Shown here piece by piece: positions 1-6,109 of a stretch of DNA of 9,756 nt. The position numbers and the translations under genes are program-made. The notes beneath the pieces are model-generated. The model saw only the letters and a program-made list of their open reading frames with translations, had not been told where the DNA came from and searched no databases. The stretch's first letter is position 1; every line of letters begins with the position of its first letter. Source of the stretch: RI-242 sp038246255 (lineage in GTDB: Bacteria > Planctomycetota > UBA1135 > GCA-002686595); assembly GCA_038246255.1 (NCBI GenBank), contig JBBRWC010000132.1, forward strand, positions 1 to 9,756. Reading direction: 5' to 3'.

Positions 1-1
1 A

Positions 2-700
2 GAGGTGTACGGCCTGCACAACTGGCCCGAACTGCCCGCGGGCAAGATCGCCGTGCGCGCGGGACCGATCATGGCCGCGAGCGATTTCCTCGACATCGAG
101 ATCGAGGGAGTTGGCGGGCACGCGGCGATGCCGCACCGTGGCGTGGATCCCGTGCACGTCGCCGCGCACGTCATCACGGCGCTGCAGGGGCTCGTGAGCC
201 GCAGCACAAGTCCGCTCGACAGCGCCGTCATCTCGATCACGCGCGTGGAAGCGGGCAGTGCGTACAACGTCATCCCGCGCACCGCGACGTTGCGCGGAAC
301 GTGCCGCACCCTGCGGCCGGGGACGCGCGACGCCATGGAAACGGGCATCCGCAACATCGCGACGCACGTGGCCGCGGCCTTTGGCGCCACGGCGCGCGTG
401 GACTACCGCCGCAACTACCCGCCGACGATCAACTGGCCCGAGCCCGCGTCCAAAGCCGCACGCGCCGCCGCGGCGATCGTCGGCGCGGAAAACGTCGTCC
501 ACGACGCCGAGCCCACCATGGGCGGCGAAGACTTCGCGTTTTTCCTCGAGAAAGTGCCCGGCGCGTACCTATGGCTCGGCGCGGGCGGCGGCGCGAACCC
601 GTGCCACGTCCACAACCCCCGCTTCGACTTCAACGACGCCATCCTGCCGCTCGGCGTGGCGCTCTGGGTGGAGCTCATCGACCAGCTCCTGCCCGATTGA
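2..700 (+). CDS. M20-family metallo-amidohydrolase, C-terminal part (5' end outside window)
   Basis: This is the 3' portion of a peptidase M20/M20D amidohydrolase (hippurate, N-acyl-amino-acid or IAA-conjugate hydrolase type), cytosolic enzymes that cleave N-acyl amide bonds with a two-metal centre. The reading frame is open from the first full codon and starts at EVYGLHNWPELPAG, a motif that lies mid-protein in this family, so roughly the first 150 residues, with several metal ligands, are upstream. Visible landmarks are GGHAAMPHRG, which opens the dimerisation domain with its conserved His; MGGEDFAFFLEKVPGAYLWLG near the C-terminus; and HNPRFDFND carrying the final metal-binding His. The C-terminus looks complete. 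The gene is convergent with the next one, with 24 bp between stop codons and no clear terminator hairpin. Substrate specificity cannot be read from this part. Confidence 0.93.
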   Translation, partial: EVYGLHNWPELPAGKIAVRAGPIMAASDFLDIEIEGVGGHAAMPHRGVDPVHVAAHVITALQGLVSRSTSPLDSAVISITRVEAGSAYNVIPRTATLRGTCRTLRPGTRDAMETGIRNIATHVAAAFGATARVDYRRNYPPTINWPEPASKAARAAAAIVGAENVVHDAEPTMGGEDFAFFLEKVPGAYLWLGAGGGANPCHVHNPRFDFNDAILPLGVALWVELIDQLLPD

Positions 701-724
701 GTCCGCCGCGCGACGGGCTTGCGA

Positions 725-2542
725 TCAATCCGGCAACGCTTCGGCCGTGATCTTCGGAGCAGCGCGACGGAGCTGCTCGCGTCTTCGACGCTCTTCCTCA
801 GGAACAGGGGCGTCATCGCCGTGAAATTCGGACATGCCTCGCGGGGGAATGGTCAGGGTTCCGATCGACGAGCGTGGCGATGGCAGCTCGACCAAGCGCT
901 CGATCGTGCTGCCGGGGCCCAGCTCAACGTGAAGGATCGCTACGCGGGGCCAAACGGTGGATCCAGGGGCGAACAGAACCTCGAACGGGCTTCCCACTTG
1001 CGTTTCGACAACGCCGAGCGCGTTCTGCCACTGGCGCGATCGGTCATAGGGAAGAGCGTCCGCATCAGCCGAGAACAACCCGATGCGGAGGTGAACGGCC
1101 GCGTTCGCAAAGGCGGGCATGGCCACGGTCCCACTCAAAGTCGCGGGACAACCCACTTCCAGCTCGATCCAGGTTCGGCCGCTAACGACCGGCTCGACTT
1201 TGTAGACGGCACTGCAAGGAACCCATGCACCGTCTTGATTCCTTTCGACGACCTCAACCATCAATGTCGAGGCGGCCAGACCTTCTGCCTCGAAGTAACC
1301 TGACGACTGCACAGGAGCCATTCTGGCGCGCGAGTTGCTGATGCTATCGGTCGGGTCATCAACGATCCTGACCCAATAATGATCTGGACGGCGGTCGGTC
1401 GGAACAGCTACGAACCCTTCGAGCTCAATGCCCGAAGCCATTTCGATGCGCAAGTCGCGCGCTTGAGACTGGGATTGAAGATCGATTTCGCGGGCGGGAT
1501 ACTTCGCGTGTGACACCCGCAAGGTTCCCGGCGGCCCGGTTTGATCGAAGAGGAGTTCAAACGATCCGGCTGCGTCCACCTGCGGGACGGAAACGTAGAT
1601 CGCGCCAGCCCCCTGAGGTTGGTGATGGACAACGGCGTCAGATAATGCTTCGCCTAGAGGACCGACCACAGTCCCCTTCCACCGAGTCGGAGTGACGAGC
1701 ACAACGTTCACAACTGCGCCCGCGACCAGGTCACTCCAGTTCAGGGTAGCAACTCGCTGAGTTCCGAACGGACCGGACGTCGCCTCAAGCTCCACAAGGG
1801 CGTCGGGGACGCCGACGCCCGAGTCACCGGGTCGCGCTGGGACTAGAAGAGTGTAACGTCCTTCCGGGGATAGAAGCCCGAGCCAGCTTCCGAGAACCGA
1901 AGTTCCATTCGCCGACGAACTCCACAAGCGGAAATCAACATCGGACACCGGATTGGCTTGCAAATCCGTCGCGATGACGGTTATCTCGAATTGTCGACCG
2001 GGGTGCAGGTCAATCTCCAAAAATGTCACGGGGTCGCTCGGCAACGGCGTGAGCAATGTCGCGTAGCCAGCGGCCGACACAGCGAGGAACATGTCCCGTT
2101 CGTCGGGATCGAAGCGAAGCCGAAAGGCGCCATCGCCGCCGCTGACAGCAGAACCGATGGAACCCGCCCCGGTCGACCTTGCTCGCGCGGATAGGTTGAT
2201 TTGTGCCCCGACGATGGGGTCATTTGTGTCGACACTGGCAACTATCCCCGACACTAGGCGTTGGCCCGCGCTGGACGACGCATCGGACCGTCCCGCCGCG
2301 CTCAAGGAAGTCCCGCTCGGCGATGTTTCCTCACGCGTGGAGCTGGGCTTGCCTCCTGCGGGCGACATCCGCCCGTCGCGGATGTCGAACGACTCGGGCA
2401 AGCCCATGGTGACAGTTTGAGTTTCCGTCGTGACGCCCCCCCTTCCTCCGTCGCGCTCCACGGCGAGAATTGCAACGGCTAAGGTTCCGATGATAAGGCA
2501 GATGAAGGCCACACCAAGGAGCGGGTATCGACGGAACCACAT
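725..2542 (-). CDS. membrane-anchored protein with carboxypeptidase-regulatory-like (Ig-fold) repeats
   Basis: A 605-residue protein without a recognisable enzyme domain. Residues 1-7 are short and basic, residues 8-28 form one hydrophobic segment (signal anchor, most of the protein outside), and a Ser/Thr/Gly-rich linker runs to about residue 92. The rest is a chain of beta-rich modules with the pattern 'G.V....G.P...A.V......G.F.L' (for example SGIVASVDTNDPIVGAQINL at 98-117 and WKGTVVGPLGEALSDAVV further on), typical of CarboxypepD_reg/CNA-B-like folds. The last 25 residues are strongly charged (EEERRRREQLRR). It follows the 154-residue exported protein by 45 bp on the same strand, so the two are probably one operon. 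Base composition looks lower in GC than the flanking M20 and dprA genes. A structural or adhesive envelope role is inference. Confidence 0.85.
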   Translation of the reverse strand: MWFRRYPLLGVAFICLIIGTLAVAILAVERDGGRGGVTTETQTVTMGLPESFDIRDGRMSPAGGKPSSTREETSPSGTSLSAAGRSDASSSAGQRLVSGIVASVDTNDPIVGAQINLSARARSTGAGSIGSAVSGGDGAFRLRFDPDERDMFLAVSAAGYATLLTPLPSDPVTFLEIDLHPGRQFEITVIATDLQANPVSDVDFRLWSSSANGTSVLGSWLGLLSPEGRYTLLVPARPGDSGVGVPDALVELEATSGPFGTQRVATLNWSDLVAGAVVNVVLVTPTRWKGTVVGPLGEALSDAVVHHQPQGAGAIYVSVPQVDAAGSFELLFDQTGPPGTLRVSHAKYPAREIDLQSQSQARDLRIEMASGIELEGFVAVPTDRRPDHYWVRIVDDPTDSISNSRARMAPVQSSGYFEAEGLAASTLMVEVVERNQDGAWVPCSAVYKVEPVVSGRTWIELEVGCPATLSGTVAMPAFANAAVHLRIGLFSADADALPYDRSRQWQNALGVVETQVGSPFEVLFAPGSTVWPRVAILHVELGPGSTIERLVELPSPRSSIGTLTIPPRGMSEFHGDDAPVPEEERRRREQLRRAAPKITAEALPD

Positions 2543-2551
2543 GGAAATGAC

Positions 2552-2565
2552 CCTTCAGGGGAAGG
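2552..2565 (-). promoter_or_regulatory. ribosome-binding site inside a short hairpin, before the 605-residue gene
   Basis: On the minus strand CCTTC-CCCT-GAAGG forms a 5-bp stem with a 4-base loop. Its 3' arm is the only Shine-Dalgarno-like sequence (GAAGGG) before the ATG at 2542, about 8-9 bases away. The site therefore supports the chosen start. It could be partly sequestered when free mRNA folds, with translation of the upstream gene ending 23 bases before it. Confidence 0.35.
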
Positions 2566-2587
2566 CGGTGGAAAATCGGGGCTTGAA

Positions 2588-3052
2588 CTACGGGCAACCG
2601 CCTGATCCGCTCGGGCATACATCCTCGATCGCGGAGCAAATCTGGGAGATTTCCCACAGAGCGGGAATGGTGAAGGAGTAACCCTCGATCACGTAGGTGT
2701 GAGCCGGGACCCAGTGCTTGTACTTCCAGCACATCTTGACTTCAATGCAGTCCCCCTCGGTTCCCCCGTTTTGATCGCCCCCGCGGGGGCCGAAGAGGTC
2801 CCCGCCGGAGTTCGTCACGGTTCCCGTTGCAGTGCCGGAGCCGGTGCTCGTAGCCGGGCCCATCGAGTCGTCGGACACCACGTCGTCCTCCATCATTTCC
2901 GGGGTCGTTGGCTCCCAAGTATCCCCGGACGGAAGAGCCGGCTGTGTAAAGGTCACAGTCCCCGACGACCCGTCGCTCACACACACGGTAGCGAGGGCTA
3001 CACCTCCAAGAAGGACGATCGCAGACAGAGACCACAGAGAGTTCAGCTTCAT
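2588..3052 (-). CDS. small exported six-cysteine protein (hypothetical, 154 aa)
   Basis: I do not recognise a family. Residues 1-21 look like a Sec signal peptide (MKLNSLW, hydrophobic core to VALA, cleavage plausible after ALA at 19-21). The Cys at 24 is not in a good lipobox because Val precedes it. A low-complexity Ser/Thr/Gly/Asp region (about 28-100) follows, then a compact C-terminal domain with Cys at 102, 108, 139, 146 and 153. The mature chain would carry six cysteines, an even number compatible with disulfides outside the cytoplasm. The start ATG has no Shine-Dalgarno sequence. The gene is first in an apparent operon with the 605-residue anchored repeat protein, 45 bp downstream. 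Its upstream region has the strongest promoter candidate in the window, with a homopolymer in the spacer. Confidence 0.75.
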   Translation of the reverse strand: MKLNSLWSLSAIVLLGGVALATVCVSDGSSGTVTFTQPALPSGDTWEPTTPEMMEDDVVSDDSMGPATSTGSGTATGTVTNSGGDLFGPRGGDQNGGTEGDCIEVKMCWKYKHWVPAHTYVIEGYSFTIPALWEISQICSAIEDVCPSGSGGCP

Positions 3053-3060
3053 GGGGACGG

Positions 3061-3120
3061 CCGGAGAGCGATCTCCGGTATGGGGTAGATGCAGCGCATG
3101 AGGCGTTCTGCATGGAACGC
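3061..3120 (-). promoter_or_regulatory. leader of the 154-aa gene with two perfect hairpins
   Basis: Two dyads lie in the presumed 5' leader. Positions 3103-3120 are GCGTTC-TGCATG-GAACGC (6-bp arms) and fall about where transcription would start from the TTGACA promoter. Positions 3061-3078 are CCGGAGA-GCGA-TCTCCGG on the plus strand (7-bp arms, 4-base loop), ending 8 bases before the ATG. The second occupies the place where a ribosome-binding site would normally be. The structures are plain in the sequence; an operator or translational-control role is inference. Confidence 0.4.
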
Positions 3121-3124
3121 GAGT

Positions 3125-3157
3125 AAGCTATCCCCCCCCCCCCCAGCGGCCTGTCAA
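3125..3157 (-). promoter_or_regulatory. candidate sigma70-type promoter with a poly-G spacer
   Basis: Reading the minus strand, TTGACA (3157-3152) is a perfect -35 consensus. Seven bases and then 13 G residues follow, then ATAGCTTACT. The best -10 candidates are TAGCTT (3130-3125, 3/6 to consensus, spacer 21) or GATAGC (3132-3127, 3/6, spacer 19). Both spacers exceed the optimal 17, so loss of two to four G residues would bring the boxes to ideal spacing. It drives, if active, the 154-aa and 605-aa genes. The -10 match is weak, so activity is uncertain. Confidence 0.45.
3132..3144. repeat. 13-bp homopolymeric C (plus strand) tract
   Basis: An uninterrupted run of 13 C on the plus strand, non-coding, inside the promoter region of the 154-aa gene. 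The direct repeat AAGCTAT flanks it at 3125-3131 and 3156-3162. Such tracts slip during replication and are also prone to sequencing length error. Confidence 0.95.
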
Positions 3158-3173
3158 GCTATTTCATAAACTT

Positions 3174-3212
3174 TTGATGCAGTAACTGATCCTAGTTACA
3201 AAATTGCATCAA
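3174..3212. repeat. imperfect 14-bp inverted repeat in the AT-rich strip before dprA
   Basis: The outer arms TTGATGCA (3174-3181) and TGCATCAA (3205-3212) pair over 8 bp. The inner arms GTAACT (3182-3187) and AGTTAC (3194-3199) pair over 6 bp around a GATCCT loop, with five unpaired bases (AAAAT) on the right side only. The result is a 14-bp stem with one bulge. It touches the next palindrome at 3212. It could be a bidirectional terminator, a regulator site or a remnant of a mobile element end; nothing decides between these. Confidence 0.6.
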
Positions 3213-3228
3213 CGTGAATAATTCACGT
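3212..3228. promoter_or_regulatory. perfect 8-1-8 palindrome upstream of dprA (operator candidate)
   Basis: ACGTGAAT-A-ATTCACGT is an exact dyad with one central base, the shape of a dimeric repressor operator. It lies 41 bp before the dprA start, between dprA and the divergent small-protein gene, so it could act on either. The regulator is not in the window. Confidence 0.5.
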
Positions 3229-3269
3229 AAATAGGCGCAACCGATCCCGCCCTTTTCGGTCTTGGGAGG

Positions 3270-4121
3270 GTGCTGTGCATCACTCCTAGGGATTCGCTGT
3301 GGCCCGACCTGGGCGGTGTCGAAGGTGTGCCCGACGCGCTGTGGATGGTCGGGCGCGAGGATCTGCTGGCCCTGCCCACGCGCATTGCGATCGTGGGCAC
3401 ACGCTCGCCCAGTCCCTACGGGGAAGCGCAGGCCCGGCGCTTCGCCGATGGGTTTGCGCGCGCGGGGGCGCTCGTCATCAGCGGCCTGGCGCGGGGCATC
3501 GATGCGGCGGCGCACCGCGCGGCGCTCGATGCGGGTGGCGCTACGCTCGCCGTGTTGGGATCGAGCGTGGACCGGCCGTGGCCCGCCGATGCGCTGACGC
3601 TGCGGATGGCGCGCGAAGGTTTGCTGCTCAGCGAGTTCCCACCCGGCACGTCCCCCCGTCGCCACCACTTCCCGCTGCGCAACCGCATCATCTCGGGCCT
3701 CGCCCATGCGGTCGTCGTGATCGAAGCGGCATATCGATCGGGGTCGCTCATCACCGCGCGCTGGGCCGCGGACCAGGGGCGCCGCGTGTACGCGCTGCCC
3801 GGCCGCGTCGACCATCCCATGTCGCGCGGGTGCCATCGGATCCTGCGGGAGGGCGCCGAACTGGTCGAAGACCCGGGCGAAGTGCTGGCGGAGCTGAGCG
3901 GTTTGCCCTGGGCCCCGGGCGGCGCGGGCGGCTCGCCCACCCGGGAGGCGGACCCGCTGCTCGATGCCCTGCGCGGCGAAACGCTGCGCGCCGAGGAACT
4001 GGCCGAGCGCGCGAAGGCCCCGCTGCCCGACACACTCGCACGCCTGGCCGAGCTCGAACTGGCCGGCCGCATCCACCGCGCACCCGGCGGCCTCTACCGC
4101 CTGGCGATACGCGGCGGTTGA
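3270..4121 (+). CDS. dprA: DNA-processing protein DprA, form lacking the N-terminal SAM/HhH domain
   Basis: DprA loads RecA onto incoming single-stranded DNA during natural transformation; it is cytosolic. The Rossmann-like core is complete: IAIVGTR at 39-45, SPYG-type loop at 48-51, SGLARGIDAAAH at 71-82, FPLRNRI at 134-140, SGSLITA at 157-163 and an ALPG motif just after. A winged-helix C-terminal domain follows (about 219-280, ending GGLYRLAIRGG). At 283 residues it is shorter than the usual three-domain form because the N-terminal SAM/HhH region of about 70 residues is missing. The first recognisable element is the DSLWPDL...PDALWMVG strand at residues 8-28. The GTG at 3270 is the first in-frame start after a stop at 3228; GGGAGG abuts it with no spacing, so the start is uncertain. 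It was probably once convergent with the small membrane gene now ending at 8363. Confidence 0.93.
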   Translation: MLCITPRDSLWPDLGGVEGVPDALWMVGREDLLALPTRIAIVGTRSPSPYGEAQARRFADGFARAGALVISGLARGIDAAAHRAALDAGGATLAVLGSSVDRPWPADALTLRMAREGLLLSEFPPGTSPRRHHFPLRNRIISGLAHAVVVIEAAYRSGSLITARWAADQGRRVYALPGRVDHPMSRGCHRILREGAELVEDPGEVLAELSGLPWAPGGAGGSPTREADPLLDALRGETLRAEELAERAKAPLPDTLARLAELELAGRIHRAPGGLYRLAIRGG

Positions 4122-4188
4122 CGCGCTCCCTGCGCTAATCGAGGGAGGCGAAGAAGTGGCCGCACAGGGTCAGCACGGCGGCGAGCAG
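4104..4188. repeat. 85-bp direct repeat, left copy
   Basis: It matches 8332-8416 in the same orientation at 81 of 85 positions. It covers the last five codons and the stop of dprA, a 13-bp spacer, and the last 16 codons and stop (read on the minus strand) of the small membrane protein whose full gene is at the right copy. The four differences are at 4130, 4131, 4133 and 4138. Beyond 4188 the two copies have no similarity. Confidence 0.93.
4126..4147. terminator. hairpin between convergent gene ends
   Basis: CTCCCT (4126-4131) pairs with AGGGAG (4142-4147) around a 10-base loop, just after the dprA stop and spanning the stop of the minus-strand mini-ORF. There is no T-run on either side, so a classical intrinsic terminator is doubtful. 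In the right repeat copy the substitutions shorten this stem to four pairs. Confidence 0.3.
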
Positions 4189-4224
4189 TTCCACCAGTCC
4201 AGCAAAACCGCGACTTGGCTTCAT
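4135..4224 (-). CDS. 29-codon chimeric ORF, translationally coupled to the FGE-like gene
   Basis: It was found by reading the minus strand through the left repeat. The ATG (4224-4222) overlaps the TGA of the FGE-like gene as ATGA, the classic coupling arrangement. The first 13 codons (MKPSRGFAGLVEL region) lie in unique sequence and the remainder (LAAVLTLCGHFFASLD) is encoded by the 85-bp repeat, being identical to the C-terminus of the small membrane protein at 8363-8560. The peptide has a basic N-terminus and one hydrophobic segment of about 20 residues. It could be a genuine small membrane peptide, or simply the in-frame scar of the insertion. Translation is unproven. Confidence 0.4.
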   Translation of the reverse strand: MKPSRGFAGLVELLAAVLTLCGHFFASLD

Positions 4225-5249
4225 TTACTATAGATGGCCGACGGTATCCGCTTGACGACCCGAAAGCCCACCCAACGGCTGCTCTTGGAAGCGGGCTGAC
4301 GAAGCGATGCGCGCATGAAGTCTGGCCCTCCCCCACTGGCCCCTCCGCGCTTAACGTGATGCAACGTCTGAATGTCGTCGTCCGCCGTCGCGCTCAGCAC
4401 TGTCGCCTCGGGATAGGTCGTGGACCATCTCGTCCCCACGATCTCCCACACGTTACCGAGCATGTCATGAAAGCCCCAAGGGTTAGCTTGCTTGAGCCCT
4501 ACGGGGTGGGAGTGTTGGCCCGAGTTTTCCGAGTACCATGCGATCTGATTCAGGTCCCCGTAGCGTATTCCTTTGGTCCCGGCCCGGCATGCGTATTCCC
4601 ACTCCGAATCGCGTGGTAGCGTCAGTCCGGTCGAATCCAGGAAAGCCTCGATGTCTTGTGGCGCCACGCTGTCGACGGGCAAGTCGGGAGCCTGGACACT
4701 CGCACTAGGCCTGGCCCCCGTTACCCACAACCACTGCCACTGAGTAACTTCAGTCCGTCCTAGGTAGTAGGGTGCCTCGATGCGCACACGGTGGCGGGAG
4801 AGATTGAGGAGCACGTCGGCGTCCAGGTCACCCTCGACAGTGCCGCGCATGTATTCGCCGGGGGGAACCAGAAGCATCTCGATCCCCGTCGCGAGATCCA
4901 AGACGCGCCAGGGCAGACCGGTTGCGAGCATCCGTTCGCGCCCGTCGGCATCCGTTACGACTGTTGCGTCAACGTCGTGCTCCAACACGCGCGACCAGCT
5001 TTCCAGCCACTCACGTAGACCGTCCTGCCCGGGACTCGTCTTAGGCGAGCCCGCCTCAGAGCTCGAGCCTCCGCGAGGCTCGGTGTCTTGCAAAGGCGCG
5101 GTCGACACGGCGTAGGCACGCTGCGTTGCGCTCGGAAGGACCACCAAGGAACCGAGGGTCGCGACCAGGGCCGCCACCATTGCCCGTGCGCGATTCGCTC
5201 TCACCTGTGACGCTGAACGGACCGCAAAATTTGAGTTCATTGGTTGCAT
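4221..5249 (-). CDS. secreted SUMF1/FGE-like (formylglycine-generating-enzyme fold) domain protein without the catalytic cysteines
   Basis: A 342-residue protein. Residues 1-47 look like a Sec signal peptide (RANRAR, hydrophobic stretch 24-39, AYA before the probable cleavage site). Residues 48-100 are a polar linker. The FGE-sulfatase/SUMF1 domain spans about 122-333: MLLVPPGEYMRGT (125-137), YYLGRTEVTQWQW (161-173), LPRDSEWEYACRAGT (211-225), NPWGFHDMLGNVWE (256-269), VKRGGA (299-304) and GFRVV (328-332). In true formylglycine-generating enzymes a Cys pair follows the RGGS motif; here the stretch 301-327 has none, and the only Cys is at 221. It is therefore unlikely to make formylglycine; the fold is also used by enzymes and binding proteins of other functions. 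Two ATGs (5249, 5240) are possible, neither with a ribosome-binding site. It is 116 bp downstream of the 137-aa gene. Confidence 0.88.
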   Translation of the reverse strand: MQPMNSNFAVRSASQVRANRARAMVAALVATLGSLVVLPSATQRAYAVSTAPLQDTEPRGGSSSEAGSPKTSPGQDGLREWLESWSRVLEHDVDATVVTDADGRERMLATGLPWRVLDLATGIEMLLVPPGEYMRGTVEGDLDADVLLNLSRHRVRIEAPYYLGRTEVTQWQWLWVTGARPSASVQAPDLPVDSVAPQDIEAFLDSTGLTLPRDSEWEYACRAGTKGIRYGDLNQIAWYSENSGQHSHPVGLKQANPWGFHDMLGNVWEIVGTRWSTTYPEATVLSATADDDIQTLHHVKRGGASGGGPDFMRASLRQPASKSSRWVGFRVVKRIPSAIYSK

Positions 5250-5350
5250 GAGGATTTTGTCTGTAACAGCGTCAACGCGTTGGAACGGCAGCGCGAACCC
5301 GGTGTGGGTCCGCGCTAGCGTTCATGTCAGCGAACTGGTAGGATTCAAAT

Positions 5351-5372
5351 CACCTGAATTGAGCTTCAGGTG
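5351..5372 (-). terminator. 8-bp hairpin at the end of the 137-aa gene
   Basis: CACCTGAA (5351-5358) and TTCAGGTG (5365-5372) are exact complements around a six-base loop. On the minus strand the hairpin starts just before the TGA stop (5368-5366) and is followed by ATTTGAAT, AT-rich but without a real T-run. It could be a weak terminator or an attenuator between the 137-aa and FGE-like genes. Confidence 0.4.
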
Positions 5373-5779
5373 CAATCGTTTCGGAATATATTAAGTTCGT
5401 CGCAGGACGTCACGGTACCCCAATTGACATCCGGCGCGACCGTCCAGTAGAACTCGCCATAACAATCGCTGGCGACGCGGCGCTTGGTGTCGGACGGAAC
5501 GGTGCTGCCGGTTACCAAGGGCGTGCCACACGGCGCGATGGTTACCTGCGTGTTGTTGGTGCCGCCGACGCCTTGTGTAACGGTGACGCAGACTTGGTTG
5601 CCGAACTGGTCGGTCAATGTGCAGGACAGCGACGAGGCCACGAAAGTGGTGACACCCACGTGAGATTCAACGGGACTTGCTTCCGCCCGGTGAACGTCGG
5701 ACGAGGCCGTCGAGTGCGCCACCATGAACAACGCGCCGAGCACCATGATTGCCGCGAGCGCGGCCTTTTGAATAGACAT
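5366..5779 (-). CDS. small exported six-cysteine protein (hypothetical, 137 aa)
   Basis: Family not recognised. Residues 1-26 look like a signal peptide (MSIQK, hydrophobic core 6-21, cleavage plausible near HSTAS). The mature part has six cysteines at 53, 64, 84, 106, 126 and 136 and is rich in Thr/Val, suggesting a small disulfide-bonded beta domain outside the cytoplasm. Its Cys spacing differs from that of the 154-aa protein at 2588-3052, so I do not claim homology, only the same design (signal peptide, six Cys, small). The ATG follows an A-rich stretch (ACGAAAA) without a Shine-Dalgarno sequence. It lies between the 712-aa repeat protein gene (330 bp upstream) and the FGE-like gene (116 bp downstream), all on the same strand. 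Confidence 0.72.
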   Translation of the reverse strand: MSIQKAALAAIMVLGALFMVAHSTASSDVHRAEASPVESHVGVTTFVASSLSCTLTDQFGNQVCVTVTQGVGGTNNTQVTIAPCGTPLVTGSTVPSDTKRRVASDCYGEFYWTVAPDVNWGTVTSCDELNIFRNDCT

Positions 5780-6109
5780 TTTTCGTTGTCCCGGATAGGG
5801 AGCTGTAGGAGGATGAACGCTTCCGAGTCACCGACCCACAGCGGGTCGCCGATCGGAACCGTAAAAGCTTCACCTGACAGAGCGTTTTGTCGGGTGGGCT
5901 TTAGCCTCAGGATAGCAGCGGCAGCGGCAGCGGCAGCGGCAGCGGCAGCGGCAGCGGCGCGAATAACAGGAAAGCGTCTAGGCTTACAAGCGTAAACCTC
6001 TATTAGCTGGCAGCTTACGTCTCTCTCATGGGTGGGAACCGAAGCGCTAGCTTCTCGATAACTCCGTCGCACGGCCCACGACACGTCGAACTGCATGAGG
6101 CCGCGATGC
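5780..6109. other. 330-bp intergenic stretch between the 712-aa and 137-aa genes
   Basis: No convincing gene on either strand. From the right (downstream of the 712-aa stop) it holds a GAAGC-GCTA-GCTTC dyad (6041-6054) without a T-run, the 11-bp palindrome AGCTG-G-CAGCT (6005-6015), the hexanucleotide repeat at 5914-5958, and a CGACCC-ACAGC-GGGTCG hairpin (5832-5848) in the probable leader of the 137-aa gene. On the minus strand TATCCT (5914-5909), a 4/6 -10-like box, directly follows the repeat, but no good -35 at proper spacing was found. Confidence 0.6.
5914..5958. repeat. hexanucleotide tandem repeat, seven perfect AGCGGC units plus a partial one
   Basis: AGCGGC is repeated seven times without error at 5917-5958, preceded by a partial AGC. 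It is non-coding and lies about 135 bp upstream of the 137-aa start. Because the unit is six bases, changes in copy number would not alter reading frames but would change spacing between flanking promoter or operator elements. Confidence 0.95.

Noticed and set aside
3192..4076. 294-codon minus-strand frame opposite dprA
   Set aside because: The opposite strand encodes a complete, motif-rich DprA core; the frame is Arg/Gly/Pro-rich and family-less, as expected of a high-GC shadow.
5813..5995. plus-strand ATG right after AGGAGG, 60 codons into the repeat
   Set aside because: The AGGAGG abuts the ATG with zero spacing, and the product is mostly repeat-encoded poly-Ala.
5614..6096. minus-strand frame with a poly-Ala stretch through the hexanucleotide repeat
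   Set aside because: Poly-Ala follows from GCC/GCT repeats, and the frame overlaps the 137-aa gene out of phase; the signal peptide and even Cys set favour the 137-aa frame.
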